A stretch of 64,000 bases of DNA from Gemmatimonas sp. GTDB lineage: Bacteria; Gemmatimonadota; Gemmatimonadetes; Gemmatimonadales; Gemmatimonadaceae. Under the pieces are notes generated by a model. That model searched no databases and was not told where the DNA came from. It saw nothing but the letters and a program-made list of their open reading frames with translations. Numbering within the stretch: the first letter of the stretch is position 1; the number at the start of each line of letters is the position of its first letter. The DNA is taken from positions 62,001 through 126,000 of the forward strand of contig JAABRO010000022.1 of NCBI GenBank assembly GCA_011390885.1, written 5' to 3'. Shown here in pieces: positions 15,905 through 25,417 of the stretch. The position numbers and the translations under genes were made by a program.

Positions 15905-17612
15905 CTGCTGCCCACGGCGTGCCGCGCATGTGGCGATCGGCCTGTGTCTCGTCATGCTCGCGAGCGCACCGGCGCAGGGGCAGGCGCAGACGCAGGCACC
16001 CGACGCGATCGCCGAGCGCTACCCGATCGTGCCGCGTCCGGCGCGGCTGGAACCGCGCGCGGGAGAGTTCATGCTCACCGCTCGCACCATCATCGTGGTG
16101 AGCGCGTCCGACTCCATGCTGGGGCATCGGCTCGCGCGCGAACTCGCGCCGGCCACCGGCCATGCGCTACGCGTGGTCGTGGGCAATGCCGACGCGGCCC
16201 ATGCCACGTCGTCTCGCATCGTGCTCGAGCGCGACGCCTCGCGCGTGTCGCTCGGCTCGGAGGGCTACACGCTCACGGTGAGCGCCACCGACGTGCACAT
16301 CCGGGCCAGCGACGCCCCCGGGCTGTTCTACGCCGTGCAGTCCCTGCGACAGCTGCTCCCGGCCGCGAACTACCGTGCGGCCGCGCAGCCGACCGTGCGA
16401 TGGACCGTGCCCGCCGTGCACATCGAGGACACGCCGCGCTTTCCGTGGCGCGGCGCGCACCTCGACGTGGCGCGCCACTTCATGCCGGTGGACTTCGTCA
16501 AGCGGTGGATCGACCTGCTGGCGATGCACAAGCTGAACCGGTTCCACTGGCATCTCACCGACGACCAGGGGTGGCGCATCGCGATCGCGAAGTACCCGCG
16601 CCTCACCGAGGTGGGCGGCTGCCGCGCGCGCACGCTGATCGGCCCCTTCACCACGAGCGAAGCAACCCGTCGCTACGACGAGACGCGCCACTGCGGCTTC
16701 TACACGCAGGATGACATCCGCGAGGTCGTACAGTATGCGGCCGAGCGTCATGTCACGGTGGTGCCGGAGATCGAGATGCCGGGGCACGCGCAGGCCTTGC
16801 TGGCGGCGTACCCGGCACTCGGGGTGTACCCGGACAGCGTGGTCACGCCCATGCAGGTGTGGGGCGTGAGCGACTTCATCCTGAACGTGGACGAGTCCAC
16901 CATCACCTTCATGCACGACGTGCTCACCGAGGTGCTCGCGCTGTTTCCAGGTCCGTTCATCCACGTGGGCGGCGACGAGGCGAAGAAGGCGCAGTGGATC
17001 GCGAGCCCGCGCGTGCAGGCGCGCATGCGGGAGCTCGGCGTGGCCGGCGAGCACGAACTGCAGAGCTGGTTCATTCGCCGCATGGACGTGTTCCTCACCG
17101 CACGCGGGCGACGGCTCATCGGGTGGGACGAGATCCTCGAAGGCGGGCTCGCGCCCAACGCAACCGTGATGTCGTGGCGCGGCACCGCAGGTGGCATCGC
17201 GGCGGCGCGCGAGGGGCACGACGTGGTCATGGCCCCCACATCGCACACCTACTTCGACTACTACCAGTCGGGCGACCGCAGCGCGGAGCCGCTGGCGTTC
17301 GGCGGCTTCCTGCCGCTCGACACCGTGTACGCGTACGAACCGATCCCGTCGGAGCTCACGCCCGAGCAGGCCCGGCACGTGCTTGGCGCACAGGCGCAGC
17401 ACTGGACGGAGTACATGCGCACACCGCGCCAGGTGGAGTACATGGCGTTCCCACGGCTCAGCGCCCTCGCCGAAGTGGTGTGGACGCCGGCGGCGCGCCG
17501 CGATTTCGCCGACTTCCGGCGCCGTCTCGACACCCACATGGCGCGCCTCGCGGCGCTCGGTGTGAACGCGCGGCCGTTGGCGCCCGAGGGCGCATCGCCG
17601 CCGGCGCGGTGA
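15894..17612 (+). CDS. GH20 beta-N-acetylhexosaminidase, exported
   Basis: A 572-residue exported enzyme that removes terminal beta-linked N-acetylglucosamine or -galactosamine. A signal peptide ends near APAQGQAQ. A GH20b-like N-terminal domain (residues 45-170) leads into the TIM barrel with FPWRGAHLDVARHF, FHWHLTDDQGWR, EIEMPGHAQA and the catalytic pair Asp361-Glu362 in HVGGDEAKK. The tryptophan-rich C-terminal GAQAQHWTEYM motif is also present. The ATG at 15894 overlaps the cutC end; an earlier ATG would bury the signal peptide. It is the last gene of the DUF1080 operon and may process chitin or peptidoglycan fragments. Confidence 0.93.
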   Translation: MLADCCPRRAAHVAIGLCLVMLASAPAQGQAQTQAPDAIAERYPIVPRPARLEPRAGEFMLTARTIIVVSASDSMLGHRLARELAPATGHALRVVVGNADAAHATSSRIVLERDASRVSLGSEGYTLTVSATDVHIRASDAPGLFYAVQSLRQLLPAANYRAAAQPTVRWTVPAVHIEDTPRFPWRGAHLDVARHFMPVDFVKRWIDLLAMHKLNRFHWHLTDDQGWRIAIAKYPRLTEVGGCRARTLIGPFTTSEATRRYDETRHCGFYTQDDIREVVQYAAERHVTVVPEIEMPGHAQALLAAYPALGVYPDSVVTPMQVWGVSDFILNVDESTITFMHDVLTEVLALFPGPFIHVGGDEAKKAQWIASPRVQARMRELGVAGEHELQSWFIRRMDVFLTARGRRLIGWDEILEGGLAPNATVMSWRGTAGGIAAAREGHDVVMAPTSHTYFDYYQSGDRSAEPLAFGGFLPLDTVYAYEPIPSELTPEQARHVLGAQAQHWTEYMRTPRQVEYMAFPRLSALAEVVWTPAARRDFADFRRRLDTHMARLAALGVNARPLAPEGASPPAR

Positions 17613-17631
17613 GCGGCGCCGCGCGACGGCG

Positions 17632-17661
17632 TGAATCCTTCGTGCGCCATTGTGGCTCCGT
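17632..17661 (+). promoter_or_regulatory. Probable ECF-sigma promoter upstream of the sigma gene
   Basis: TGAATCC (17632-17638), 13 bases, then GTGGCTCCGT (17652-17661). The same two elements with identical spacing recur at 18635-18664. The motif ends six bases before the ATG at 17668, so the message would be nearly leaderless. Autoregulation is the natural reading. Confidence 0.72.
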
Positions 17662-17667
17662 GGGGTG

Positions 17668-18306
17668 ATGCCCCTCTCCGATGCCGACCTGCTGGCGCGA
17701 TCCGCCTCCGGCGACACGACGGCGTTCGATACGCTGGTGGTGCGCCATGCCGCCGACCTGCACCGCTTCGTGGCATCGCTCGGCGTGCATGGCGACGACG
17801 CCGAGGACGTGCTGCAGGAGGCTTTCCTCGCCGCGTGGCGAGGCGCCGGCACGTACCGCGGCGACGGCAGTGCGCGCGCGTGGCTGTTCAGCGTGGCGCG
17901 CAACGCCGTGCGCCACAGCGTGCGGCGGCGCGTGGGCGAGCCCGATCGCTTCGCGCCACTCGACGCCATCGACTCCCTCGAGGCCATCGCCGAGGCCGCC
18001 GGGTGGGGGAGCGCCGCGGAGAGCAGCGCGCGCGACACCACCGAACTGGTGCGCACGGCACTCGCGCGGCTCGCCCCACCTGACCGGGAGATCCTCGTGC
18101 TGCGCGACGTGGAGGGGCTGACGGGCGAGGAGACGGCGGCGGCGCTCTCGATCACCGTGCCCGGCATGAAGAGCCGCCTGCACCGCGCGCGCCTGCGCCT
18201 CGCCGCGCAGGTGCGCGCGCTCGAGCATTCGCCCGCGCAGGTCGCCGTGACGCACGCGCCCGAGCCTCGCACCGGTCATGACACCGAGGGAGTATCGCAT
18301 GCCTGA
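17668..18306 (+). CDS. ECF-type RNA polymerase sigma factor
   Basis: A 212-residue sigma-70-family factor. Region 2 is seen as DADLLARSASGDTTAFDTL and DDAEDVLQEAFLAAWRGAG, followed by WLFSVARNAVRH. Region 4 is LARLAPPDREILVLRDVEGLTGEETAAAL and MKSRLHRARLRLA, in pieces typical of the helix-turn-helix. The linker between regions 2 and 4 is somewhat long. A basic and proline-containing tail follows. The gene overlaps the anti-sigma gene by 8 bases, the classic pairing. A promoter motif shared with the nearby DUF2892 gene suggests it controls itself and that gene. The inducing signal cannot be read here. Confidence 0.93.
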   Translation: MPLSDADLLARSASGDTTAFDTLVVRHAADLHRFVASLGVHGDDAEDVLQEAFLAAWRGAGTYRGDGSARAWLFSVARNAVRHSVRRRVGEPDRFAPLDAIDSLEAIAEAAGWGSAAESSARDTTELVRTALARLAPPDREILVLRDVEGLTGEETAAALSITVPGMKSRLHRARLRLAAQVRALEHSPAQVAVTHAPEPRTGHDTEGVSHA

Positions 18307-18580
18307 CCTTGATCGCCGCGTGGCCGGGCTTCGTTGCCGCGACGTGCTGGCCGACCTGTCGGAGTTCCTGGATGGCAACCTCCCTCCCGAACGCGTGGCC
18401 TCGATCCAGGCGCACCTCGCGGGGTGCGATACGTGCGCCCGCTTTGGCGGCCGCGTCGGGGCGCTGGTCGGGGCGCTTCAGGCCGATCGTGACCGCGCAC
18501 CGCGGCTCGATGATGTGGCGCTCGCCGCGCTGCGCGACCGTGTGCGGCTTGCCATCGGCCCGGTGGGTGCGTCCGACTGA
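18299..18580 (+). CDS. Anti-sigma factor, zinc-finger (zf-HC2) type
   Basis: A 93-residue cytoplasmic protein. The zinc-binding anti-sigma pattern is complete: Cys13, then His39-x3-Cys43-x2-Cys46 in HLAGCDTC. No membrane helix follows, so this is a soluble, ZAS-type anti-sigma factor that may sense redox or metal state. The ATG at 18299 has a GAGGGAG sequence about seven bases upstream and overlaps the sigma gene by 8 bases. An upstream ATG at 18278 would only add seven residues. Partner: the preceding sigma factor. Confidence 0.88.
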   Translation: MPDLDRRVAGLRCRDVLADLSEFLDGNLPPERVASIQAHLAGCDTCARFGGRVGALVGALQADRDRAPRLDDVALAALRDRVRLAIGPVGASD

Positions 18581-18634
18581 TCGCGCCGAGCCGGACCGTT
18601 CGACCCGTCGAACGATCGCGTGTTGCGCGGCGGG

Positions 18635-18664
18635 TGAATCCTCTGCCGGCGAACGTGGCTCCGT
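18635..18664 (+). promoter_or_regulatory. Second copy of the ECF-type promoter, upstream of DUF2892
   Basis: TGAATCC (18635-18641), 13 bases, GTGGCTCCGT (18655-18664): identical elements and spacing to those before the sigma gene, with an unrelated spacer sequence. It precedes the DUF2892 gene by about 53 bases, giving a leader with a GGAG ribosome site. Confidence 0.75.
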
Positions 18665-18717
18665 CAGTCAGCGGCCCACCGCTCCTCCTTCACGCCCCAC
18701 TTCTGGAGATTCGACCC

Positions 18718-18924
18718 ATGGCCAGCTTCCTCTCCCGCAACGAACACCCGGTCGAGCGCGTCGTGCGCGTGGCGCTTGGCCTCGGCCTGATCTCGCTCGT
18801 GTTCGTCGGGCCGAAGACGCCGCTGGGATGGCTGGGCGTGATCCCGCTCGCCACCGGCCTGCTGGGCAGCTGCCCACTCTACTCGATCCTGGGCATCAAT
18901 ACCTGCCCGGTGGCGAAGCGCTGA
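18718..18924 (+). CDS. DUF2892 (YgaP-like) small membrane protein
   Basis: A 68-residue inner-membrane protein with two hydrophobic helices (RVALGLGLISLVFVG and LGVIPLATGLLGSCPLYSILG) and the family start NEHPVERVVRVALG. The conserved cysteine pair is in SCPLY and NTCPVAKR. In other bacteria the domain is fused to or encoded beside rhodanese-type sulfur carriers; no such domain is here. The TGGAGAT sequence sits well before the ATG at 18718. It appears to be a target of the upstream ECF sigma factor because it carries the same promoter, which hints at a thiol, sulfur or redox stress response. Confidence 0.88.
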   Translation: MASFLSRNEHPVERVVRVALGLGLISLVFVGPKTPLGWLGVIPLATGLLGSCPLYSILGINTCPVAKR

Positions 18925-18999
18925 GATCGCGCGAATGAAACCTCGGGGCGCCCGCACGACGGTGCGCCCCGCGGTCGCGCAGGTGCCATTGCGTCGCGC

Positions 19000-20235
19000 T
19001 CAGGGCACCCACCGCCCCTGCGCCACCGCCGGCACGAACTTGTCCAGCCCGCGCGGCGGAAACGCGAGCGTCTTCCCCTGCTCGGCGCTCTGGTACGCGG
19101 CCATGAGCAGCTGCACGACCTCGAGCCCGTCGTGCCAGGTGAGCTTTGGCGCCTCCTTGCCCAGGAAGGCGCGCACGAAGTGGCGGTCCTCGGCCTCGTA
19201 GCCATAGGCCACCGCCTCATCGGCCACCACCGGCATCTGCCCCACCTCGGCGTTCTGCTTCTCCACGAGGTCCTCCCCGGCCTTGCCCTTCACCGCGCGT
19301 GAGAAGAACAGGTCGAGGCCGGACTCGAGGGAGTTCCACCGCATGGAGTACTCGGGGCCGAGCAGCTCCGCCGACAGCCGAAGCCCGGGTCCCACGAAGC
19401 TCCAGCTCGTGGTGGCCTCACCGATCGCCACGCGGCCTTCCGGCGTCTCGAACTCCACCGTGACGCTCGCGAAGTCCTCCGACGGCGCCTGCGTGTAGTC
19501 CACACCGCTCGACTGGCGCAGCGCCTTCGCGTACTTCGGCTGCGTCCACTTGAGCGACGCGATGTGACCCGTGATGCGCCGCGGCACGAGCGCGGACAGC
19601 GGCTCGCCGGGTGCGGTGAGCAGATGCCGCACCACCAGCACGGAGTGGCACATCATGTCGTTGAGCACGCCGCCGCCCTGCAGCACGCCGCTCCAGAACC
19701 ACGGCATGTGCGGCCCGCTGTGCTCCTCGGCGGCCCGTGCGAGATACGGGCGCCCGGTCGTGGCCGCGCCGCGCTTCCACGTGAGTTCGTGTCCGCGCAC
19801 GACTTGCGGCGCGAAGAGCTGGTTCTCGAGGTAGCCGTGCATGATGCCCGCCGACTCCACGAGCTTGAGCAACTGGCGCGCTTCGGCGACGGTGCGCCCG
19901 AGCGGCTTCTCGCAAGCGATGCCCCGGAGCGTGCCCCTGCCGCTCCGCACCGTGTCCACGATCTCCTCCACGTTCTCGATCCGGGCGTGGTTGGGGCCGT
20001 TGATCCAGATCGCGTCGATGGCCGGGTCGGCCACCATGTCGGCAATGCTCTTGTACGCCCGACACGCGCCGACGTCGAGCTCGCGGGCGAATCGCGCCGC
20101 CGACGCCGCATGCTTCGCGTTGGGACTCCACACGCCCAGCACGTCGGCGTCACGCACGCCACGAAAGGCCTGCATGTGGAAGCGGGTGTTGAAGCCGGAG
20201 CCGATGAAGCCGATGCCGAGACGCGGAGAGGTCAT
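19000..20235 (-). CDS. Gfo/Idh/MocA-family oxidoreductase
   Basis: A 411-residue NAD(P)-dependent sugar oxidoreductase. The N-terminal Rossmann motif is GFIGSGFNTRFHM (residues 9-21); the conserved EKPLGRTVAEAR catalytic-lysine segment is near residue 113. The C-terminal alpha/beta domain is unusually rich in long insertions (HMPWFWSGVLQGGGVLNDMMCH). No signal peptide is seen, so it should act in the cytoplasm. It ends the minus-strand cluster with an esterase, GMC dehydrogenase and TIM-barrel isomerase; in such clusters the family typically reduces or oxidises keto sugars. The specific substrate is unknown. Start ATG 20235. Confidence 0.88.
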   Translation of the reverse strand: MTSPRLGIGFIGSGFNTRFHMQAFRGVRDADVLGVWSPNAKHAASAARFARELDVGACRAYKSIADMVADPAIDAIWINGPNHARIENVEEIVDTVRSGRGTLRGIACEKPLGRTVAEARQLLKLVESAGIMHGYLENQLFAPQVVRGHELTWKRGAATTGRPYLARAAEEHSGPHMPWFWSGVLQGGGVLNDMMCHSVLVVRHLLTAPGEPLSALVPRRITGHIASLKWTQPKYAKALRQSSGVDYTQAPSEDFASVTVEFETPEGRVAIGEATTSWSFVGPGLRLSAELLGPEYSMRWNSLESGLDLFFSRAVKGKAGEDLVEKQNAEVGQMPVVADEAVAYGYEAEDRHFVRAFLGKEAPKLTWHDGLEVVQLLMAAYQSAEQGKTLAFPPRGLDKFVPAVAQGRWVP

Positions 20236-20275
20236 GTCGGGGGAAGGGAGTCGAGTCGCGATCGCGCGCCGGAGA

Positions 20276-22108
<1,833 letters not shown>

Positions 22109-22112
22109 GGTC

Positions 22113-22724
22113 TCATTCCTTGAGGCCGAAGTGGGCCAGCACCTCGGGCGGACAGCCGTTCCACCCGAAGTTCGCAACGTTGCCGATGTAGCCAAGATCC
22201 TCGATGCCCATGCGACTCGTGAAGAAGCCGGTCGCGGTGAGATCGCGGAAGGCACTGAAGAACTCCACCCCGGGCGCGTGCTCCGGCTTCGCGCGGCGCG
22301 GCCACGCGATGTCCTCCACGAGGGCGAGGCGCTGCGCGTCGGAAGCATCGGGGAACGGCACGGCGGTGCGTCGGCGCGATTCGGCGTTCAGCCAGCCAAG
22401 TCCGCTGCGCATGCGCGCACGGTTGCCCGGGTACTCCACCATGATGAAGTCCATGAACTCGGGCACGCCGGCCTCGGTGGCGCTTCCCGACTTCGCGTCG
22501 CGCGGAATCACGACGTCCACGAGCACGCGCACCGTGCGCCACTCGAGCGCATTGAAGAACGCAGGCGTGAACGGCTCGGGCTGGCCGCTGCCGTCCGATG
22601 CGCGGTCGGCCGCGCCGAGCACACGCGCAGCGTGCGTGGCCGCCTCACCGACGCGATCGGCGTCGAGGGCCCACGAGCCGAGCGGCAGCGTGGCCATGAC
22701 CTTGAGCATGTCGCGGCGTTCCAT
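22113..22724 (-). CDS. Gluconate 2-dehydrogenase subunit 3-like small subunit
   Basis: A 203-residue protein. The N-terminus ERRDMLKVMATLPLGSWAL is a twin-arginine export signal, so a folded complex is probably carried to the periplasm. The body has the family pattern: LEWRTVRVLVDVVIPRDAKSGSA split into conserved blocks, FMDFIMVEY, and a C-terminal GYIGN. The start ATG at 22724 shares its A with the last base of the GMC stop (TGATG), showing tight coupling. The GMC partner has no signal of its own, so this subunit likely provides export and assembly, as known for FAD-dependent sugar dehydrogenases. Confidence 0.88.
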   Translation of the reverse strand: MERRDMLKVMATLPLGSWALDADRVGEAATHAARVLGAADRASDGSGQPEPFTPAFFNALEWRTVRVLVDVVIPRDAKSGSATEAGVPEFMDFIMVEYPGNRARMRSGLGWLNAESRRRTAVPFPDASDAQRLALVEDIAWPRRAKPEHAPGVEFFSAFRDLTATGFFTSRMGIEDLGYIGNVANFGWNGCPPEVLAHFGLKE

Positions 22725-24418
22725 CAGAGCTGCCCCGCCGCGCGCTGCTTCATGATGTAGTCGCTCGTGCGCATGGCGAGCGCCATGATCGTCCAGGTGG
22801 GATTCTTGTCGGCCTGGCTCACGAACGGCCCTCCGTCGGCCACGAAGAGGTTGCGGCAGTCCCACGCCTGGCAGTTCGCGTTGAGCGCCGAGTCGGTGGG
22901 CGTGCTGCCCATGCGCACCGTGCCGAGTTCGTGAATGATCTGACCGCCGGTGGCGATGCCGTACCCTTGCTCCTTCGTGGGCATGGGCGAGAACACCTCG
23001 CCTCCCATCTCGGCCACGAGCGCGCGAAAGGTCTCCTGCATGTGCCGCACCTGATGGTACTCGTGATCGGTCCACTTGAAGTGGAAGCGGAGCACGGGAA
23101 TGCCGTACTGGTCCGTCACCGTCGGGTCGAGTTCGCAGTAGGTGTCGGCGTTCGGGATCATCTCGCCGCGTCCGGAGAACCCGACCGTGGTGCCCCAGTA
23201 GCGCCGATAGCTGTCCTTGAGCGCGGCGCCGTAACCACCGCCCTCGGGGTACGCGTGAATGCCTCCCATGAAGCCGTAGCTCGGCATGCCGCGCCCACCC
23301 CACACCTCGATGTGATAGCCGCGCGGGAAGTCGAGCTTCGCGTTGTCGAGCCACCACGGCATGTAGATGTGTCCGCCGCCCACGCCATCGCAGTTGTGCG
23401 ACGGGGCGTTGGCGAGGTGCGGAATGAACCCCGCGACGTCGGTGCCCGTGGTGTCGGTGAGGTACTTGCCCACCGCGCCCCCCTGGTTCGCCAGCCCCTG
23501 CGGATGGTGCGTGGAGGTGGAGTTGAGCAGGATGCGCGAGCTCTCGCAGCTCGACGCGGCCAGCACCACGATGCGCGCGCGCACGTGCTCGTCGAGGCCT
23601 GTGCCCTTGTCGATGTAGCTCACACCGGTGGCGAGGCCGTCGTCGCCCACCGTGACGGCGCGCGCCATGGCGTTCGTGATGATGTCGAGTCGGCCCGTGA
23701 GCTGCGCCGGAAAGAGCAGCACGTTGGGCGCAGAGAAGTTCGAGTTGGTGGTGCAGCCGCGATTGCACTGGCCGCAGTAGTGGCATCCCGGACGGCTGCC
23801 ATGCTGCTTCGTGATCACCGACAGGCGCGCGGGGATGCACGTGACCTGCTGCTTCTTCGCGGCCTCCATGACGACGCGTTCGTAGCAGCGCGGCGCCGGC
23901 GGGTCGTGAAAGATGCCGTCGGGATGATTGGGCAACCCCTCGCGACTGCCGAAGATGCCCACCAGGCGATCGACCTCGTCGTACCACGGGGCGAGGTCGT
24001 CGTACGAGATGGGCCAGTCGTCCCCGAGTCCGTCGATCGACTTGCGCCGGAAGTCGTCGGGGCCGAAGCGCAGCGAGATGCGCCCCCAGTGATTGGTGCG
24101 TCCCCCGAGCATGCGCGCACGCCACCAGCTGAAGCGCGATCCCTCGGCCACCGTGTACGGCTCGCCCGGCACCTCCCACCCACCGAGACACGCATCCCAC
24201 TCGCCGAACGGCCGCTCCGGTGTGGAGCGTCCGCGTCGTGGCGAGTCGTACGGCATGGTGAGCATCGCCGAGTCCTTCTGGTTGTCCCACCAGGGACCGG
24301 CTTCGAGCATGATCACGTTGGCACCGGCCCTGGTGAGCATGTAGGCGGCAGTGGCGCCGCCGGCGCCGGATCCGACGATGGCGACGTCGTACAGGGGGCG
24401 AGGCTGGGTGGCTTGCAT
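22724..24418 (-). CDS. GMC-family FAD sugar dehydrogenase, large subunit
   Basis: A 564-residue flavoprotein that probably oxidises a sugar hydroxyl. The FAD-binding VAIVGSGAGGATAA motif is at residues 12-25; the second GMC signature region (AARIVVLAASSCESSRILL) and the C-terminal LFVADGGPFVSQADKNPTWTIMALAMRTSD segment, in blocks, are present with a catalytic histidine in the latter half. Cysteines 212, 215, 218 and 222 (CHYCGQCNRGC) form a possible iron-sulfur motif. No signal peptide; export is presumably with the coupled small subunit. A promoter with TTGCCA-N16-CAGTTT ends six bases before the ATG. Likely electron acceptors are cytochromes; none is adjacent. Confidence 0.9.
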   Translation of the reverse strand: MQATQPRPLYDVAIVGSGAGGATAAYMLTRAGANVIMLEAGPWWDNQKDSAMLTMPYDSPRRGRSTPERPFGEWDACLGGWEVPGEPYTVAEGSRFSWWRARMLGGRTNHWGRISLRFGPDDFRRKSIDGLGDDWPISYDDLAPWYDEVDRLVGIFGSREGLPNHPDGIFHDPPAPRCYERVVMEAAKKQQVTCIPARLSVITKQHGSRPGCHYCGQCNRGCTTNSNFSAPNVLLFPAQLTGRLDIITNAMARAVTVGDDGLATGVSYIDKGTGLDEHVRARIVVLAASSCESSRILLNSTSTHHPQGLANQGGAVGKYLTDTTGTDVAGFIPHLANAPSHNCDGVGGGHIYMPWWLDNAKLDFPRGYHIEVWGGRGMPSYGFMGGIHAYPEGGGYGAALKDSYRRYWGTTVGFSGRGEMIPNADTYCELDPTVTDQYGIPVLRFHFKWTDHEYHQVRHMQETFRALVAEMGGEVFSPMPTKEQGYGIATGGQIIHELGTVRMGSTPTDSALNANCQAWDCRNLFVADGGPFVSQADKNPTWTIMALAMRTSDYIMKQRAAGQL

Positions 24419-24424
24419 GGCACG

Positions 24425-24452
24425 AAACTGCGCCCGGGGCGGGGCTTGGCAA
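24425..24452 (-). promoter_or_regulatory. Promoter of the GMC operon, leaderless type
   Basis: Minus strand: TTGCCA (24452-24447), 16-base spacer, CAGTTT (24430-24425), six bases, ATG at 24418. It implies that the GMC, small-subunit, esterase and Gfo/Idh/MocA genes can be transcribed separately from the upstream isomerase. Confidence 0.55.
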
Positions 24453-24474
24453 GACCCGCGTCGACATGCGACGC

Positions 24475-24511
24475 CATTGCCGCCACGCGCGTGGGCGACG
24501 ACGCGGCAATG
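24475..24511 (-). terminator. Hairpin after the TIM-barrel isomerase gene
   Basis: Arms CATTGCCGC (24475-24483) and GCGGCAATG (24503-24511) are perfect and start one base after the isomerase stop. The 19-base interior is itself partly palindromic. No T-run follows, so termination strength is uncertain. Confidence 0.45.
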
Positions 24512-25417
24512 TCAGGGCATGCGCGCCAATGCCGCGGCGCTCGCTTGCACGCTCGCCATCGGGTCGCTCGGCTCGTCGTGTTCGATGAACGCGTGACGCA
24601 GGCCGGCCTGCGCACCGAGCGCGAAGAGCGCGCGGAAGTCGATGGTGCCCGCGCCGACGTCGAGCATGGCCCGCTCCGGCGCGGGACCAGCGTCCTTCAC
24701 GTGCCAGAGCGGAAAGCGTCCCGGACGCGAGGCGATCAGGGCACGCACGTCCTGGCCGGCCTTCACCGCCCAATAGAGGTCGAGCTCGAGGTCCACCAGC
24801 GCCGGATCGAGCCGCTCTGCCAGCACGTCGAACGGCACCTGCCCCTCGGTGGCCGCGAACTCGAAGTCGTGGTTGTGGTAGCCCACGCGCAATCCACGGG
24901 GCGCCGCGAGCCGTCCGGCCTCGTTGAGGGCATCAGCGAGCCGTCGCCAGCCGTCGAGCGAGGCGCGCACGTCATTGCCCACCCACGGGATCACGAGCCA
25001 GCGATGCCCGAGCGCTTCGGCCGCGTCGAACACGGGCGTCCAGCCGTCGGGCGTGGCCGGCAGCGGCACGTGGGCTGCCGGTGCGGTGAGGGCGTGCCGG
25101 TCGAGCATGGCGCGGATCTCCGCCGGCGCGCGATCGAAGTAGCCGGCGAACTCCACCTCGCGCACGCCGGTCGCGGCGAGCGCCGCCAGCGTGCCACTCA
25201 TGTCGCGTGCCATGAGCGCGCGCACCGTGTAGAGCTGCAGCCCGATCGGGGGACGCGCGGCAACCGGCGCGACCTCGCGCGCCAGGGCACGCGCTTCGAG
25301 TGCACGCGCTTCGAGTGCGCGCGCGAGCACGGGCAGCGAGGTGAGCCCGGCCGAGACCGCGGCCAGGCGCGCGAGCAGCGAGCGCCGCGAGATGCCGGCC
25401 GCGTGCGCGTCAGGCAC
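24512..25417 (-). CDS. Exported sugar phosphate isomerase/epimerase-like TIM barrel
   Basis: A 301-residue protein of the AP-endonuclease-2/xylose-isomerase-like family. A twin-arginine signal (SRRSLLARLAAVSAG) precedes PIGLQLYTVR, the usual first strand. Metal-binding residues appear in EFAGYFDR, VGYHNHDFEF, VDLELDLYW, LWHVKD and HAFIEHDEPSDP. Despite the family name, periplasmic members act on unphosphorylated keto-sugars. The start is the GTG at 25417, which overlaps the GNAT stop by 8 bases and leaves the Tat motif near the N-terminus; an ATG at 25459 is possible. A 15-base tandem repeat in the linker encodes a duplicated ALEAR. It lies upstream of the GMC operon. Confidence 0.88.
   Translation of the reverse strand: MPDAHAAGISRRSLLARLAAVSAGLTSLPVLARALEARALEARALAREVAPVAARPPIGLQLYTVRALMARDMSGTLAALAATGVREVEFAGYFDRAPAEIRAMLDRHALTAPAAHVPLPATPDGWTPVFDAAEALGHRWLVIPWVGNDVRASLDGWRRLADALNEAGRLAAPRGLRVGYHNHDFEFAATEGQVPFDVLAERLDPALVDLELDLYWAVKAGQDVRALIASRPGRFPLWHVKDAGPAPERAMLDVGAGTIDFRALFALGAQAGLRHAFIEHDEPSDPMASVQASAAALARMP
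25287..25316 (-). repeat. 15-base tandem repeat inside the TIM-barrel gene
   Basis: Two perfect copies of a 15-base unit (25287-25301, 25302-25316) lie in frame just after the signal peptide, giving a repeated ALEAR linker. Length variation here would be tolerated, so it is a likely slippage site. Confidence 0.7.
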
